In this document: positions 44,571 to 53,662 of the stretch, one piece after another
Layout: each line of letters opens with the position of its first letter
Position numbering within the stretch: the first letter of the stretch is position 1
Source: Pelagibius sp048268885
GTDB taxonomy: Bacteria; Pseudomonadota; Alphaproteobacteria; Kiloniellales; Kiloniellaceae
Assembly: GCA_048268885.1 (NCBI GenBank)
Contig: JBLWUP010000008.1
Coordinates: forward strand, 62,001 to 126,000
Direction of reading: 5' to 3'
DNA: 64,000 nt
Notes under the pieces: model-generated
What the model was told of the DNA's origin: nothing
Database searches by the model: none
The model's input: only the letters and a program-made list of their open reading frames with translations
Program-made: the position numbers and the translations under genes

Positions 44571-44828
44571 TTCTGTCCTCCAGTCTAGGCTGCTGCGGGC
44601 GCCGTCCTGGACCGCACTACGCGTCATTATCCTGACGCTAAACCTGCGCGCCATGGCTCACGGGTGCTGTGATCATTGCCACAGTCGAAACCCGATGCCG
44701 CGCTTGTTAAGATCGCAGATCAACACAGCATTCAGTGTTACTGCGATGCGTCAGGAGCGTAGTTTTGGTCAGACCGTGCAGGCCGAGCTCATCGAAGGCC
44801 ATGACGGCTTCGGGTCACAAGCTGGACT

Positions 44829-46763
44829 TCAGCCTTCGTCAGCGAACCACAGCGTGTCCATGCGGAAGCGGCCGAAGTAGGCACCGGGCTCGTACATGTA
44901 GTCGGCCTCGGCGGGCAAGTTGCGCAGGCGCGGGTCGGCGGCGACCGGCTGCTGCACGGCGCCCAGCAGGCCGATGGAGAAGACCTGCCCGGCGTGGATC
45001 TTCAGCATCTGCTGCCAGAGGCTGGTGCGTGTCGCTTCATCGGTGGCGAGGCGCCAGTCCTCGTAGAGCGCGAGCAGCTTGCGCGCGGGCGGCGAGGCCG
45101 GCGGCTCCCCGGCGCTGCCGCCGCTTTCATAGTGCAGGCCCCACAGCGGCCAGTTGTTCTGCTTCTCGCTGGTCGGCGCCAGTTCCTCCGGCGACATGGC
45201 CGGCGTCGCCAGGCCGTTGGCGAGGCCGTAGAACACGCTCATCACCGTGGCGCCGCTGCCGATGCGCTGGCGCGCGGCCTGGCGCGGCTGGCTGCGCACC
45301 ACGACGGCGATGCCGATCTTCGCCCACTGCGCCTTGATGACCTCCAGCGCGTCGACCTCCGCCGGGTCGACGTCGGCGGTCTCGATCACCAGATCGGCGC
45401 GCCGGCCGTCGGGCAGGTGGCGGATGCCGTCGGGGTCTTTCCAGGTCATGCCCAGTTCGTCGAGCAGCGCGTTGGCCTTCTTCGGGTCGTAGGTCGCCCA
45501 GGCCGTGCGGTCGTCTTCCTCGTAGAGCGGTGAGCCGGGCAGCAGGGTGTTGGCGCCGGGCAGGGCGGTGCCCTGGTAGAGCACCTCGTTCAATTCCCCG
45601 CGGTCGATGCCGAGGGAGAGCGCGCGGCGGAAGCGGACATCGCGCAGCACGTCGCGCCAGCCGGGCGCGGCGGCGTTCAGGTTGGGATAGAGCGCCAGCT
45701 GCGAGCCGCGTCCGATGGGCCAGAGGCGCAGCTTGATCTTGCCGTCCTTCTCCGCCTGCTTCAGCACCGCGCCGTCCTGGAAGGAGAGGCCGCGGGCCTG
45801 CAGGCCGACCTCGCCGGCGGCGGCCTTGGCGGGGATGAGACGCGGCTCCGTGCGGTCCAGGATCACCTCGTCGATGTAGGGCAGCTGGCGCCCTTCGCCG
45901 TCGACCCGGTGGAAGTAGGGATTGCGCCGGGCGACGAAGCGCTCGGCCGGCGGCGCGCTGGTGTTCACCCAGGGCTGCAGGCTCGGCAGTTCGGGATTGT
46001 CGAAGCGGAACATGCGGTCCTGGCGCCGGAACAGCTCGGCCCAGGTCTTGAGGCCCGCGGCCTCGGCCCTTTGGGTCAGGGCATCGGCGCCGGCATACTT
46101 GGCATGGAACCGCTTCAGGACGTGGGCCGGGCGGTAGAGGAACAGCGGCGAAGCGGCGGCCAGCGCCGGCAGGAAGCGCGGATTGGGCGCGCTCCAAGAA
46201 AAACGGACCTGCGTGGCGTCGACGATCTCCACCTTGGGCGGCTGGCCCTTCGCCAACAGTTCCGGCGGCAGGCCGCGCGGGGAGAGCTCCGCATTGTTGG
46301 CGACGTCCTGCCACCAGAAGCGGAAGTCCTCGGTGGTGAAGGGCGCGCCGTCGGACCAGCGGTGTCCCTGGCGCAGGATGAGGGTGAAGACCCGCTCGTC
46401 CCGCACCTGGACCTCCTTGAGGATGTCCGGCACCAGCTCCAGCTTCTCGTTCCAGACCACCAGGCGGGCGTAGCCGAAGAGCGCCAGGTCGCGCGCGTCG
46501 CGCCCGCCGCGCGCCAGCAGGGTCAGGCTGCCGCCGTAGCGCCCGCTCTGCCAATCCTCGCGCCCGGGCAGGTCGCGGCGCGGTTCGGCGGGCAGGCGCT
46601 CGGCCAGCGGCGGCAGGTCGCCGGCGGCCAGGTCGTAGCGCAGGCCCGGCGGCTCCGGCGCGCTGGGCGCGGGGGCCTCGGGCGCAGGGGTTTCCTGGGC
46701 GGCGGCGGGAAAGGTCACCGCGCCGAGAAGGCCGATCAGCAGGGCAAGGGTCTGGAATCGCAT
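44829..46763 (-). CDS. extracellular solute-binding protein, family 5 (ABC)
   Basis: The 644-residue protein has a signal peptide (GLLGAVTFPAAAQE) and the SBP_bac_5 pattern: GGSLTLLARGGRD, VFTLILRQGHRWSDGAPFTTEDFRFWW, and FRRALSLGIDRGELNEVLYQG. Family 5 proteins bind oligopeptides, nickel or opines for ABC importers. No permease or ATPase gene accompanies it here, so it is an orphan or pairs with distant subunits. It is divergent from the FdhD-like gene. Confidence 0.88.
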   Translation of the reverse strand: MRFQTLALLIGLLGAVTFPAAAQETPAPEAPAPSAPEPPGLRYDLAAGDLPPLAERLPAEPRRDLPGREDWQSGRYGGSLTLLARGGRDARDLALFGYARLVVWNEKLELVPDILKEVQVRDERVFTLILRQGHRWSDGAPFTTEDFRFWWQDVANNAELSPRGLPPELLAKGQPPKVEIVDATQVRFSWSAPNPRFLPALAAASPLFLYRPAHVLKRFHAKYAGADALTQRAEAAGLKTWAELFRRQDRMFRFDNPELPSLQPWVNTSAPPAERFVARRNPYFHRVDGEGRQLPYIDEVILDRTEPRLIPAKAAAGEVGLQARGLSFQDGAVLKQAEKDGKIKLRLWPIGRGSQLALYPNLNAAAPGWRDVLRDVRFRRALSLGIDRGELNEVLYQGTALPGANTLLPGSPLYEEDDRTAWATYDPKKANALLDELGMTWKDPDGIRHLPDGRRADLVIETADVDPAEVDALEVIKAQWAKIGIAVVVRSQPRQAARQRIGSGATVMSVFYGLANGLATPAMSPEELAPTSEKQNNWPLWGLHYESGGSAGEPPASPPARKLLALYEDWRLATDEATRTSLWQQMLKIHAGQVFSIGLLGAVQQPVAADPRLRNLPAEADYMYEPGAYFGRFRMDTLWFADEG

Positions 46764-46867
46764 AGGCTTCTTATAGCTTTTCGCCGGGCCGGGACCAAAT
46801 GAAGTCTCCGTGGCCTATTCCTTTGGGCACCCTTGCGGCCACAGGCCCCGGGCTTCATATTTCCCTC

Positions 46868-47824
46868 ATGAGCAAGCAAGACGACGAAAAGCAGGCCCCG
46901 CGCAAGGTCCGCAAGGGCCAGGCCAAGGCAGATGAAGCCGCCCTGGCGGAGTTCGAGCTGCGCCCCGACCCCGACGACCCGCGCCTGACCGAGCGCGTCG
47001 AGGGTGTCGACCAGGACGGCAAGGCGGTGGAGACCGCCGTGGTGGTGGAGCGCCCGCTGACCCTGTTCCTCAACGGGCAGGAGATTGTCACCATGATGAC
47101 CATCGGCGACTACCCCAACTACCTCGCCGTCGGCTATCTGCTGAACCAGAACATGCTGCGCCCCGACGACGTGATCGAGGGCATCGACTACGACGAGGAG
47201 CTGGAAGTCGTGGTCGTGCGTACCGAGCGCGAGACCGACTACGAGGAAAAGCTGAAGAAGAAGGTGCGCACTTCCGGCTGCGCGCAAGGCACGGTCTTCG
47301 GCGACCTCATGGAGAAGTTCGAGACGGTGAAGCTGCCGCCCGACGCGGTGCTGAAGACGTCATGGCTCGCCAATCTTTCGAAGAAGATCAACGCCGCGCC
47401 GAGCCTCTATCTGGAAGCCGGGGCCATTCACGGCTGCGTGCTGTGCCAGGGCGACCGCCCGCTGCTCTACATGGAAGACGTCGGGCGCCACAACGCCGTC
47501 GACAAGATCGCCGGCTACATGCTGCTGCACAAGATCGCGCCTGAGGACAAGATCTTCTACACCACCGGGCGCCTGACCTCGGAGATGGTGATCAAGACCG
47601 TGCAGATGGGCATCCCCATCCTGGTGTCGCGCTCCGGCTTCACCGCCTGGGGGGTGGACCTTGCGAAGCAGGCGGGGCTCACCCTGGTGGGCCGGGCCAA
47701 GGGCAAGCGCTTCACCGCGCTGGCCGGGCTGGAGCGCCTGGTCTTCGACCACGCCCCCGACGCCCTGGAAGACGAAGACCCGCGCCACCAGCGCAAGTCC
47801 GGCCGCGCCGACGATGCGGCGTGA
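46868..47824 (+). CDS. FdhD-like formate dehydrogenase accessory protein, divergent
   Basis: FdhD transfers sulfur to the molybdenum cofactor of formate dehydrogenases. The 318-residue protein shows family segments RPLTLFLNGQEIVTMM, VGRHNAVDKIAGYML and TTGRLTSEMVIKTVQMGIPILVSRSG. The usual active-site CGxCG loop reads SGCAQGT here, with one Cys, which marks a divergent subfamily. The N-terminal 50 residues are charged. MobA follows 33 bases later, making a cofactor-maturation pair. A classical FdhD paralogue lies in the fds operon at 62479. Confidence 0.88.
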   Translation: MSKQDDEKQAPRKVRKGQAKADEAALAEFELRPDPDDPRLTERVEGVDQDGKAVETAVVVERPLTLFLNGQEIVTMMTIGDYPNYLAVGYLLNQNMLRPDDVIEGIDYDEELEVVVVRTERETDYEEKLKKKVRTSGCAQGTVFGDLMEKFETVKLPPDAVLKTSWLANLSKKINAAPSLYLEAGAIHGCVLCQGDRPLLYMEDVGRHNAVDKIAGYMLLHKIAPEDKIFYTTGRLTSEMVIKTVQMGIPILVSRSGFTAWGVDLAKQAGLTLVGRAKGKRFTALAGLERLVFDHAPDALEDEDPRHQRKSGRADDAA

Positions 47825-47857
47825 GCGGGGCGGCGTGAGGGGACGGGGTCCTAGCAC

Positions 47858-48487
47858 ATGACGGACAAGAGCAAGGTGACCGGTGTGCTGCTGGCCGGCG
47901 GGCTGTCGCGGCGCATGGGCGGCGGCGACAAGTGCCTGCGCGAGCTGTGCGGCAAGCCGATCCTGGCGCGCATCATCGAACGCGCGGCCCCGCAGGTGGG
48001 CAAGCTGGTGCTGAACGCCAACGGTGATCCGGCGCGCTTCGCGGACTTCGGCCTGCCGGTCGCCGCCGACGTGGTGGAGGGCTACGCCGGGCCGCTGGCC
48101 GGCGTGCTCACCGGCCTCGACTGGGCGGCGGAACACGCGCCGGAAGCCGCGTGGCTCGCCAGCTTCGCCTGCGACGCGCCTTTCATGCCGACGGACATGG
48201 TGGAAAAGATGCTGGCCGCCATCGAAGCGGAAGGCGCCGACCTCGCCTGCGCCGTCACCCACGGCCGCACCCATCCGGTCTTCGGCCTCTGGCCCCTGCG
48301 GCTGCGTGAAGACCTGCGCCGCGCCATGCTGGACGAGGACATCCGCAAGGTCGACCTCTGGACCGCGCGCTACAAGCTGGTGGAAGTCGACTTTCCCGAC
48401 GTGGAGACATCAGCCGGCCCCCTCGACCCCTTCTTCAACACCAACCGCCCCGAAGATCTGGAAGAGGCGGCGGGGTATTTGGGGTAG
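47858..48487 (+). CDS. mobA: molybdenum cofactor guanylyltransferase
   Basis: MobA attaches GMP from GTP to the molybdenum cofactor, giving the bis-MGD form needed by formate dehydrogenase. The GTP loop LLAGGLSRRMGGGDK is at residues 10-25, followed by the metal-binding DAPFMP-type motif (CDAPFMPTDM). The 209-residue length is normal. The last two-thirds of the gene recurs, with about 93% identity by hand alignment, at 50056-50449 beyond an AT-rich insert. The FdhD-like gene precedes it. Confidence 0.93.
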   Translation: MTDKSKVTGVLLAGGLSRRMGGGDKCLRELCGKPILARIIERAAPQVGKLVLNANGDPARFADFGLPVAADVVEGYAGPLAGVLTGLDWAAEHAPEAAWLASFACDAPFMPTDMVEKMLAAIEAEGADLACAVTHGRTHPVFGLWPLRLREDLRRAMLDEDIRKVDLWTARYKLVEVDFPDVETSAGPLDPFFNTNRPEDLEEAAGYLG

Positions 48488-48872
48488 AGGCGGCCAGGCT
48501 ACAGCGTTCGGCGTGGGCCCTTGGATGGTTTGGTGCAAAGCTCGAGTGACAGTCAGTCGTCGGTGTGGTAATATACAAAATGTTCTTGCATCTGTGTCTT
48601 GATCGTCGGCTCGATTTGAGCCGGTGTATTCATGGCTGCAGTTGTTGTGCACCCACCGGCTTATCACGATAAAGCAGTCGTGATGTATTGCGCCATATAG
48701 CTATCCAATTTGGCCGACGGAAGCGGTGGGGCTTCGTAGACGTACTCTTTGCGTTCTATAGCTAAAGATTTCTTCTGGATTGTTTCACAGCACGCTTCTG
48801 CCAAGGCTTCATGCTGATTGTCGCTGGCCTTGGCTTTGCATGCTGTCGGCTCACTCTTGAGGAGGCTGTCAG
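48488..48872. other. AT-rich intergenic part of the inserted segment
   Basis: About 385 bases with G+C well below the window average separate mobA from the PEP-CTERM gene. A small hairpin (CGGCTC-GATTT-GAGCCG, 48607-48623) is present. No gene is supported. The 5' end of the PEP-CTERM gene has GAGGAGGCTGTCAG before its ATG. Confidence 0.55.
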
Positions 48873-50066
48873 ATGCTCAACGAAACGCACTGGGCTAATT
48901 CAACACGCCTCAATCGCAGGACCGTAGCACTGGTCGGTGTTCTGGTTCTTTTTTCGTGTGTTGTGGGAGCGCGCAATCTCACCGCTACTCCGATTTTAGC
49001 TCGTCCTGATTTGTTTAAGATCAAAAAGTACGCAGAGTTCACGATTCCCCCTCTTGCAAGCTTTAGCTTGGTTTTGTCGGATGGTTCGCAAGGCTTTCAA
49101 AGCGGCTTGATCGTGGGTACCGGTCCTATCCCGGACCGAGATAGATTACTCTTCATTGATCCCTCGTCGCGGCAAGCGTCAGTTCTCGCCGAGGGATTCA
49201 CCAGCAACGAAGGTTTGGTTTTTGCCCGTGGATCATATGGGAATGGGCTTTTCGTGAGTGAAATTGCAGACGGCAAGGTTCTTAGACTTCTGCCGGATAA
49301 ATCGAAGCCTGTGTTTTCCTCGGATTTCACTCAACCCAACGAGGGCCTCGGCCCAGCGCAGATGGTGTACGGTCCTGATCCTACGGGGCAGCTACCAGAA
49401 GTCCTGTACGTCACAGACTTCGCAAGTGGAACGGTCAAGCGGGTAAACCCGGATGGAACTGCAAGCCAGTTTGCCGTCTTAACAGCTTTGGCAAAGGGAC
49501 TGGCAGTAGACGTCCTTGGCTTATATGGCGGTGGGTTTATTGGATCCACGTTCAACTTCAATTCTCAACCGTTTACCGGGCAGATCTTTCACATCTCGCC
49601 GGACGGGGCTTCTGTAATCCCATTCCCATTGGCTGTAACGGGTTTGCAGTTGCTGGCTACAGGGAACGCTTCCGCTTTTGATAGCCCATTCCTTGGTGCC
49701 GTCCGCAACATAGTGGATGGGAAGGTTTTCGTTCCGTCGATTGGTTTGGCTCCCAGCCATGATGGCAGCATTTCAATTCTCAATCCAAACGGAACACTGT
49801 CGCCCTTCCTATCAGGAATCGACGCTTCGAGTATCGTGTTCGATACCAATCACATACTTGGCGGAGGAATGTTCGTTACAGATGTCGACGGTGTGAATGG
49901 CGAGCAGACGATTTACCGCATAGCCGCAATCCCTGAACCTGCATCCTATCTCCTGTTGGGATTGGGGATCTTTGCATTGTTTGGTTTCTGCTGGCGGTCT
50001 CAGAAATCATCGAGGTGGCTCAGAGCAACCAAGTTGGTACCTGAGAAGTGGCGGCTCGTGTTCTGA
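48873..50066 (+). CDS. PEP-CTERM exported beta-propeller-like protein
   Basis: The 397-residue protein has an N-terminal hydrophobic signal (RRTVALVGVLVLFSCVVGA), a body of repeated GDGxV-type strands with a SMP-30/NHL flavour (SNEGLVFARGSYGNGLFVSE, VLYVTDFASGTVKRVNPDG), and a PEP-CTERM sorting tail: Pro-Glu-Pro motif in IPEPASYLLLGLGIFALFGF followed by basic residues. The extension after the basic patch (about 18 residues) is unusually long and runs into the mobA-derived sequence. No exosortase is in the window. Codon use is AT-rich, unlike neighbours. Confidence 0.8.
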   Translation: MLNETHWANSTRLNRRTVALVGVLVLFSCVVGARNLTATPILARPDLFKIKKYAEFTIPPLASFSLVLSDGSQGFQSGLIVGTGPIPDRDRLLFIDPSSRQASVLAEGFTSNEGLVFARGSYGNGLFVSEIADGKVLRLLPDKSKPVFSSDFTQPNEGLGPAQMVYGPDPTGQLPEVLYVTDFASGTVKRVNPDGTASQFAVLTALAKGLAVDVLGLYGGGFIGSTFNFNSQPFTGQIFHISPDGASVIPFPLAVTGLQLLATGNASAFDSPFLGAVRNIVDGKVFVPSIGLAPSHDGSISILNPNGTLSPFLSGIDASSIVFDTNHILGGGMFVTDVDGVNGEQTIYRIAAIPEPASYLLLGLGIFALFGFCWRSQKSSRWLRATKLVPEKWRLVF

Positions 50067-50449
50067 CCGGCCTCGACTGGGCCGCGGGACACGCGCCGGA
50101 AGCCGAGTGGCTCGCCAGCTTCGCCGGCGACGCGCCTTTCATGCCGACGGACATGGTGAAAAAGATGCTGGCCGCTATTGAAGCGGAAGACGCCGATCTT
50201 GCCTGCGCCGTCACCCACGGCCGCACGCATCCGGTCTTCGGCCTCTGGCCCCTGCGCGAGGACCTGTGCCGCGCCATGCTGGACGAGGACATCCGCAAGG
50301 TCGACCTCTGGACCGCGCGCTATGAGCTGGTGGAAGTGGACTTCCCCGACGTCGAAACCTCCGCCGGCCCCCTCGACCCCTTCTTCAACACCAACCGCCC
50401 CGAAGACCTGGAAGAGACGGCGGGGTATCTCTACCGCGCGACCCTATAG
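50056..50449 (+). pseudogene. truncated second copy of mobA 3' two-thirds
   Basis: The sequence from LTGLDWAAGHAPEAEWLASF to the MobA end recurs here with about 25 substitutions and one 6-base deletion relative to 48110-48480 (hand alignment). The GTP-binding N-terminal third is missing, so the product could not be a working guanylyltransferase. It begins inside the last codons of the PEP-CTERM gene and ends 19 bases inside the convergent gene at 50431. The original 3' end of mobA, displaced by an insertion, is one explanation. Confidence 0.85.
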
Positions 50450-51132
50450 ATCCGCTTGTACTCGCCAGGGTTCTCGTTGATCGAGCGCGTCGCCTCCAGG
50501 AAGACGTCGAGTTCGGCCGGCGTCATGGCGGCGGTCTCCATCTCCAGGGTCTCGCGCTTCACCGGCACGCACTGGGCGATGGGCGTGCCGGCGGGCAGGG
50601 TGCCGACGAAATCCGGGTCGGTCCAGACCGCCGGGATGTGCGTGAAGACGTCGTGGTAGCGGTCGTTGTCGACCAGGCCGGTGATGGTGCGGTAGGGCAG
50701 GTCCAGCCGGTTCAGCGGATGGGTGTAGAGGATCGACCAGCCGTCCTCCGGCTCGGCGGCCCAGAGGTTGCGGAACTTCACCGGGATCCAGCCGGGCTTG
50801 AACAGCGGCGAGCCCTCGACCTGCTCGGCGACGTGGAAGTGGATGGGCGAGCGCGGCACGTGCGGCGGCATGTCGTCGGGCAGGCCGTCCCAGTTCCACT
50901 CGAAGCGCCCGCGCTCGACGTGCAGGTCGCAGGCCAGCGGCAACATGAAGCCGTGGGTCATGGCGTCGATCACCGGCGGGCAGCCCTTCACCGTCTTCAC
51001 TTCTTCTTCGAAGTCGGTGGCCCAGGCCGTCAGCGGCATGGTCTTCAGCCAGTCCGGTGAGCTGCGCTTGGCCGGTTGCGGCTTGGGCAGGTAGGGCTCC
51101 AGCTCCGGATAGCAGCGGAACTTGATCTTCAT
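50431..51132 (-). CDS. conserved hypothetical protein
   Basis: The 233-residue soluble protein has a proline- and tryptophan-rich start (ELEPYLPKPQPAKRSSPDWLKTMP), then CPPVIDAMTHGFMLPLACDL and PHVPRSPIHFHVAEQVEG. The pattern resembles proteins annotated DUF6065, from memory only. It has no signal peptide or membrane segment. It overlaps the TPR gene by four bases (ATGA) and is last in the TAXI-TRAP operon, so it may have a linked role. Its 3' end overlaps the mobA remnant convergently. Confidence 0.75.
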   Translation of the reverse strand: MKIKFRCYPELEPYLPKPQPAKRSSPDWLKTMPLTAWATDFEEEVKTVKGCPPVIDAMTHGFMLPLACDLHVERGRFEWNWDGLPDDMPPHVPRSPIHFHVAEQVEGSPLFKPGWIPVKFRNLWAAEPEDGWSILYTHPLNRLDLPYRTITGLVDNDRYHDVFTHIPAVWTDPDFVGTLPAGTPIAQCVPVKRETLEMETAAMTPAELDVFLEATRSINENPGEYKRIYRVAR

Positions 51133-51632
51133 GCGGAGTCCTTCCCCGGGGGTTCGTCCGTCGACGGCGTTTCGCCCAGCAGTTCGCGCTTCAAAGCCTT
51201 TGTGTCGAGCCAGAAGCTGCCCTGCTGCTGATCGACCATGGCGAAGAGCACGGTCTTGTAGAGCTTGGGATTGTAGCGCACGGCCTGGCGGTAGTGGTCC
51301 ATCGCGGCCCCGGCCTCGCCGCCGCGCTGCAGGCAGATGGCCAGTTCCAGATGCGCCCAGGGGTAGTCCGGCTTGATCGCCAGCGCCCGGCGGTAGGCCT
51401 CGGCCGCGCCTTTCAGGTCGTTCAGCCCGCGGCGGATGTTGCCGATGCGGATCTCGGCTTCGGCGAAGCCCGGGAAAACCCGGATGGCTTCCCGCAGCAG
51501 CGCCTCGGCCTGCTGCGGCTGTCCGTCCTTCAGCGCCGCCACGGCGCGGTTGCGCAGCAACGCCGCCTGCTTGACGTGCGCGGGCAGGCCGGCGGGCGGT
51601 TTTGCGCGGGGCTGCGGGGGCTGGACGGTCAT
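51129..51632 (-). CDS. tetratricopeptide repeat protein
   Basis: The 167-residue protein has a Pro-rich start and about three TPR units (VAALKDGQPQQAEALLREAIRVFPGFAEAEIRIG, then two more with A-x-x-x-Y and P at the turns) from residue 25 to 125. The tail is acidic and disordered. It lies 32 bases after the TRAP permease gene and overlaps the next gene. TPRs mediate protein contact; a link to the transport operon is inferred from position. Confidence 0.82.
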   Translation of the reverse strand: MTVQPPQPRAKPPAGLPAHVKQAALLRNRAVAALKDGQPQQAEALLREAIRVFPGFAEAEIRIGNIRRGLNDLKGAAEAYRRALAIKPDYPWAHLELAICLQRGGEAGAAMDHYRQAVRYNPKLYKTVLFAMVDQQQGSFWLDTKALKRELLGETPSTDEPPGKDSA

Positions 51633-51664
51633 GGCGGTGAAGCTAGTCCCGATCCAGAGAGCGG

Positions 51665-53590
51665 TCAACGCGGAGGGGGACCCGGCTCCGTCGCCGCGGT
51701 CCGGCTGTGCCACAGCAGGCCGATGGCGATCAGGGTGGCCACCAGGCCGCCGAGGTCGACCCAGACGCTGGCCGGGAACATGAAGGCGGCCCCGCCGAGG
51801 GCGAAGAGCCCGCGCTGCAGCGGCGTGGCGTGGCGGCCGGTCGGCACGGTGCCCTGGATGGCGAAGGCCAGCAGCACGCAGCCGAGGGCATAGAGCCCGG
51901 TCGCGTAGACGATCTGGCTCCAGGTGCCCTGCAGCAGCAGTTCGGGCACGTAGGCGAAGCTGAAGGGCATGACGACCAGCGTCGCGCCGTACTTCAGCGC
52001 GGCGAAGCCGGTCTTCATCGGCGGGGCGCCGGCGATGGCCGCGCCGGCGAAGGCGGAGACGCAGACCGGCGGCGTGATGTTCGACAGGCAGGCGGCGTAG
52101 AACACCGCGAGGTGCGCGGCGATGACCGGCACGTCGAGCTGGATCAGCGCCGGGGCGGCGACCACCGAGAGGATGATGTAGGAACCGGTGGTGGAGGAGC
52201 CCATGCCGATGATGATCGACACCAGCGTCACCAGGCAGAGCGCGATGAAGAGCTGGCCCTGCGAGAAGTCGATGAGCACCGCCGAGAACTTGAGGCCGAG
52301 GCCGGCCAGGACGATGCCGCCGATGATGATGCCCAGGGTGCCGATGGCCGCGCCGGCGGCCGCGTTGCTCGTGGCGCCGCCGACGAAGCCCTGCAGGATG
52401 GCCGAGGGGCCCATGCGCGTCGCCTTGTGGCGCCACGACAGCACGGCGGCGGAGACGGTGCCCCAGAAGGCGCAGAATTCCGGCGAATAGCCGCTGAACA
52501 GCAGCCCGATGACGACGACCAGAGGCAGGATGAAGTGGCCGCCCTCCAGCAGCACTTTCCGGACGCTGGGGATGTCCTCCGCCGGCAGGCCCTTCAGGCC
52601 CAGGCGCACGGCCTCCAGGTCCACCATGGAGAGGAGGAAGAGGAAAAAGACGCAGGCCGGGATGACGTTCATCAGGGCGATGGTGAGATAGCTGCTCTCG
52701 GTCAGCGTCGCCAGGATGAAGACGCCCGCGCCCATAACCGGCGGCATGAACTGGCCGCCAGTGGAGGAGATGGCCTCGATGGCGCCGGCGTCATGCGGGC
52801 GAAAGCCGGTGCGCTTCATCAGCGGGATCGTGAAGGAGCCCGTGGTCACCACGTTGGCGACGGAGGAGCCGGAGATCGAACCGAAGAGCGCCGAGGTCAG
52901 CACCGCGACCTTGGCGGGCCCGCCGCGCCAGCGCCCGGCGACCGCGGTGCCCAGGTTCATGAAAAAGGCGCCGGCGCCGGAGCGTTCCAGGAAGGCGCCG
53001 AAGATCATGAAGGGGAAGACGAAGGTGGCGAAGGTGGCGGTGACCACGCCGAACAGTGCCTCCTGCGTCGAATAGGTGAATTCCAGGATGCGCTCCACCG
53101 ACATGCCGGGGTGCGAGAGGCGGCCCGGCAGGTAGGCGCCGTAGTAGAGCTGGGCCAGGAAGACGAGGGCGATGATGGAGATCACCGGGCCGAGGGCGCG
53201 CCGGCTGGTCTCCAGCATCAGCACAATGGCGATGCCGCCCATGATCAGGTCGGTCTGGTTGGGCGAGGAGACGCGGAACATCGCGTAGCTGACGTACTGG
53301 TCGATCCAGTACCACATGGTGACCACGGTCAGCGCGATGAGCACCAGGTCGACGATGCTGGGGCGCTGTGTCGGGGCGCCCTTGCGCGCGGGATAGAGCA
53401 GGAAGACCAGCACCGAGGTCAGCATCAGGTAGATGCCGCGGTTGGTCTGGGTCGAGACCAGGCCGAAGCCGGAGGTATAGAGGTAGAAGCCGGAGAAGCC
53501 GATGGCCACCAGGTTGAAGGCCAGGGCGTAGAGCCCCGTCAGGGTGCGCCGCGAGCCTTCGACCCGGAGCAGCCAGGCGGTATCGAACAT
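51665..53590 (-). CDS. TAXI-type TRAP transporter, fused permease
   Basis: The 641-residue protein fuses the small (DctQ-like) and large (DctM-like) membrane subunits, as usual in TAXI TRAP systems. About 16-18 helices are present; the DctM signature region includes FGSISGSSVANVVTTGSFTIPLMKR and GGQFMPPVMGAGVF. It would import a carboxylated solute using an ion gradient, with the periplasmic partner encoded just upstream at 53663. Confidence 0.93.
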   Translation of the reverse strand: MFDTAWLLRVEGSRRTLTGLYALAFNLVAIGFSGFYLYTSGFGLVSTQTNRGIYLMLTSVLVFLLYPARKGAPTQRPSIVDLVLIALTVVTMWYWIDQYVSYAMFRVSSPNQTDLIMGGIAIVLMLETSRRALGPVISIIALVFLAQLYYGAYLPGRLSHPGMSVERILEFTYSTQEALFGVVTATFATFVFPFMIFGAFLERSGAGAFFMNLGTAVAGRWRGGPAKVAVLTSALFGSISGSSVANVVTTGSFTIPLMKRTGFRPHDAGAIEAISSTGGQFMPPVMGAGVFILATLTESSYLTIALMNVIPACVFFLFLLSMVDLEAVRLGLKGLPAEDIPSVRKVLLEGGHFILPLVVVIGLLFSGYSPEFCAFWGTVSAAVLSWRHKATRMGPSAILQGFVGGATSNAAAGAAIGTLGIIIGGIVLAGLGLKFSAVLIDFSQGQLFIALCLVTLVSIIIGMGSSTTGSYIILSVVAAPALIQLDVPVIAAHLAVFYAACLSNITPPVCVSAFAGAAIAGAPPMKTGFAALKYGATLVVMPFSFAYVPELLLQGTWSQIVYATGLYALGCVLLAFAIQGTVPTGRHATPLQRGLFALGGAAFMFPASVWVDLGGLVATLIAIGLLWHSRTAATEPGPPPR

Positions 53591-53662
53591 GCCGTCGGTT
53601 CTTTTCGAGAAAAGGACTGCCCCGCCCGGCGCGAGGCCGGACGGGGCAGCAGGTCAACAGGG

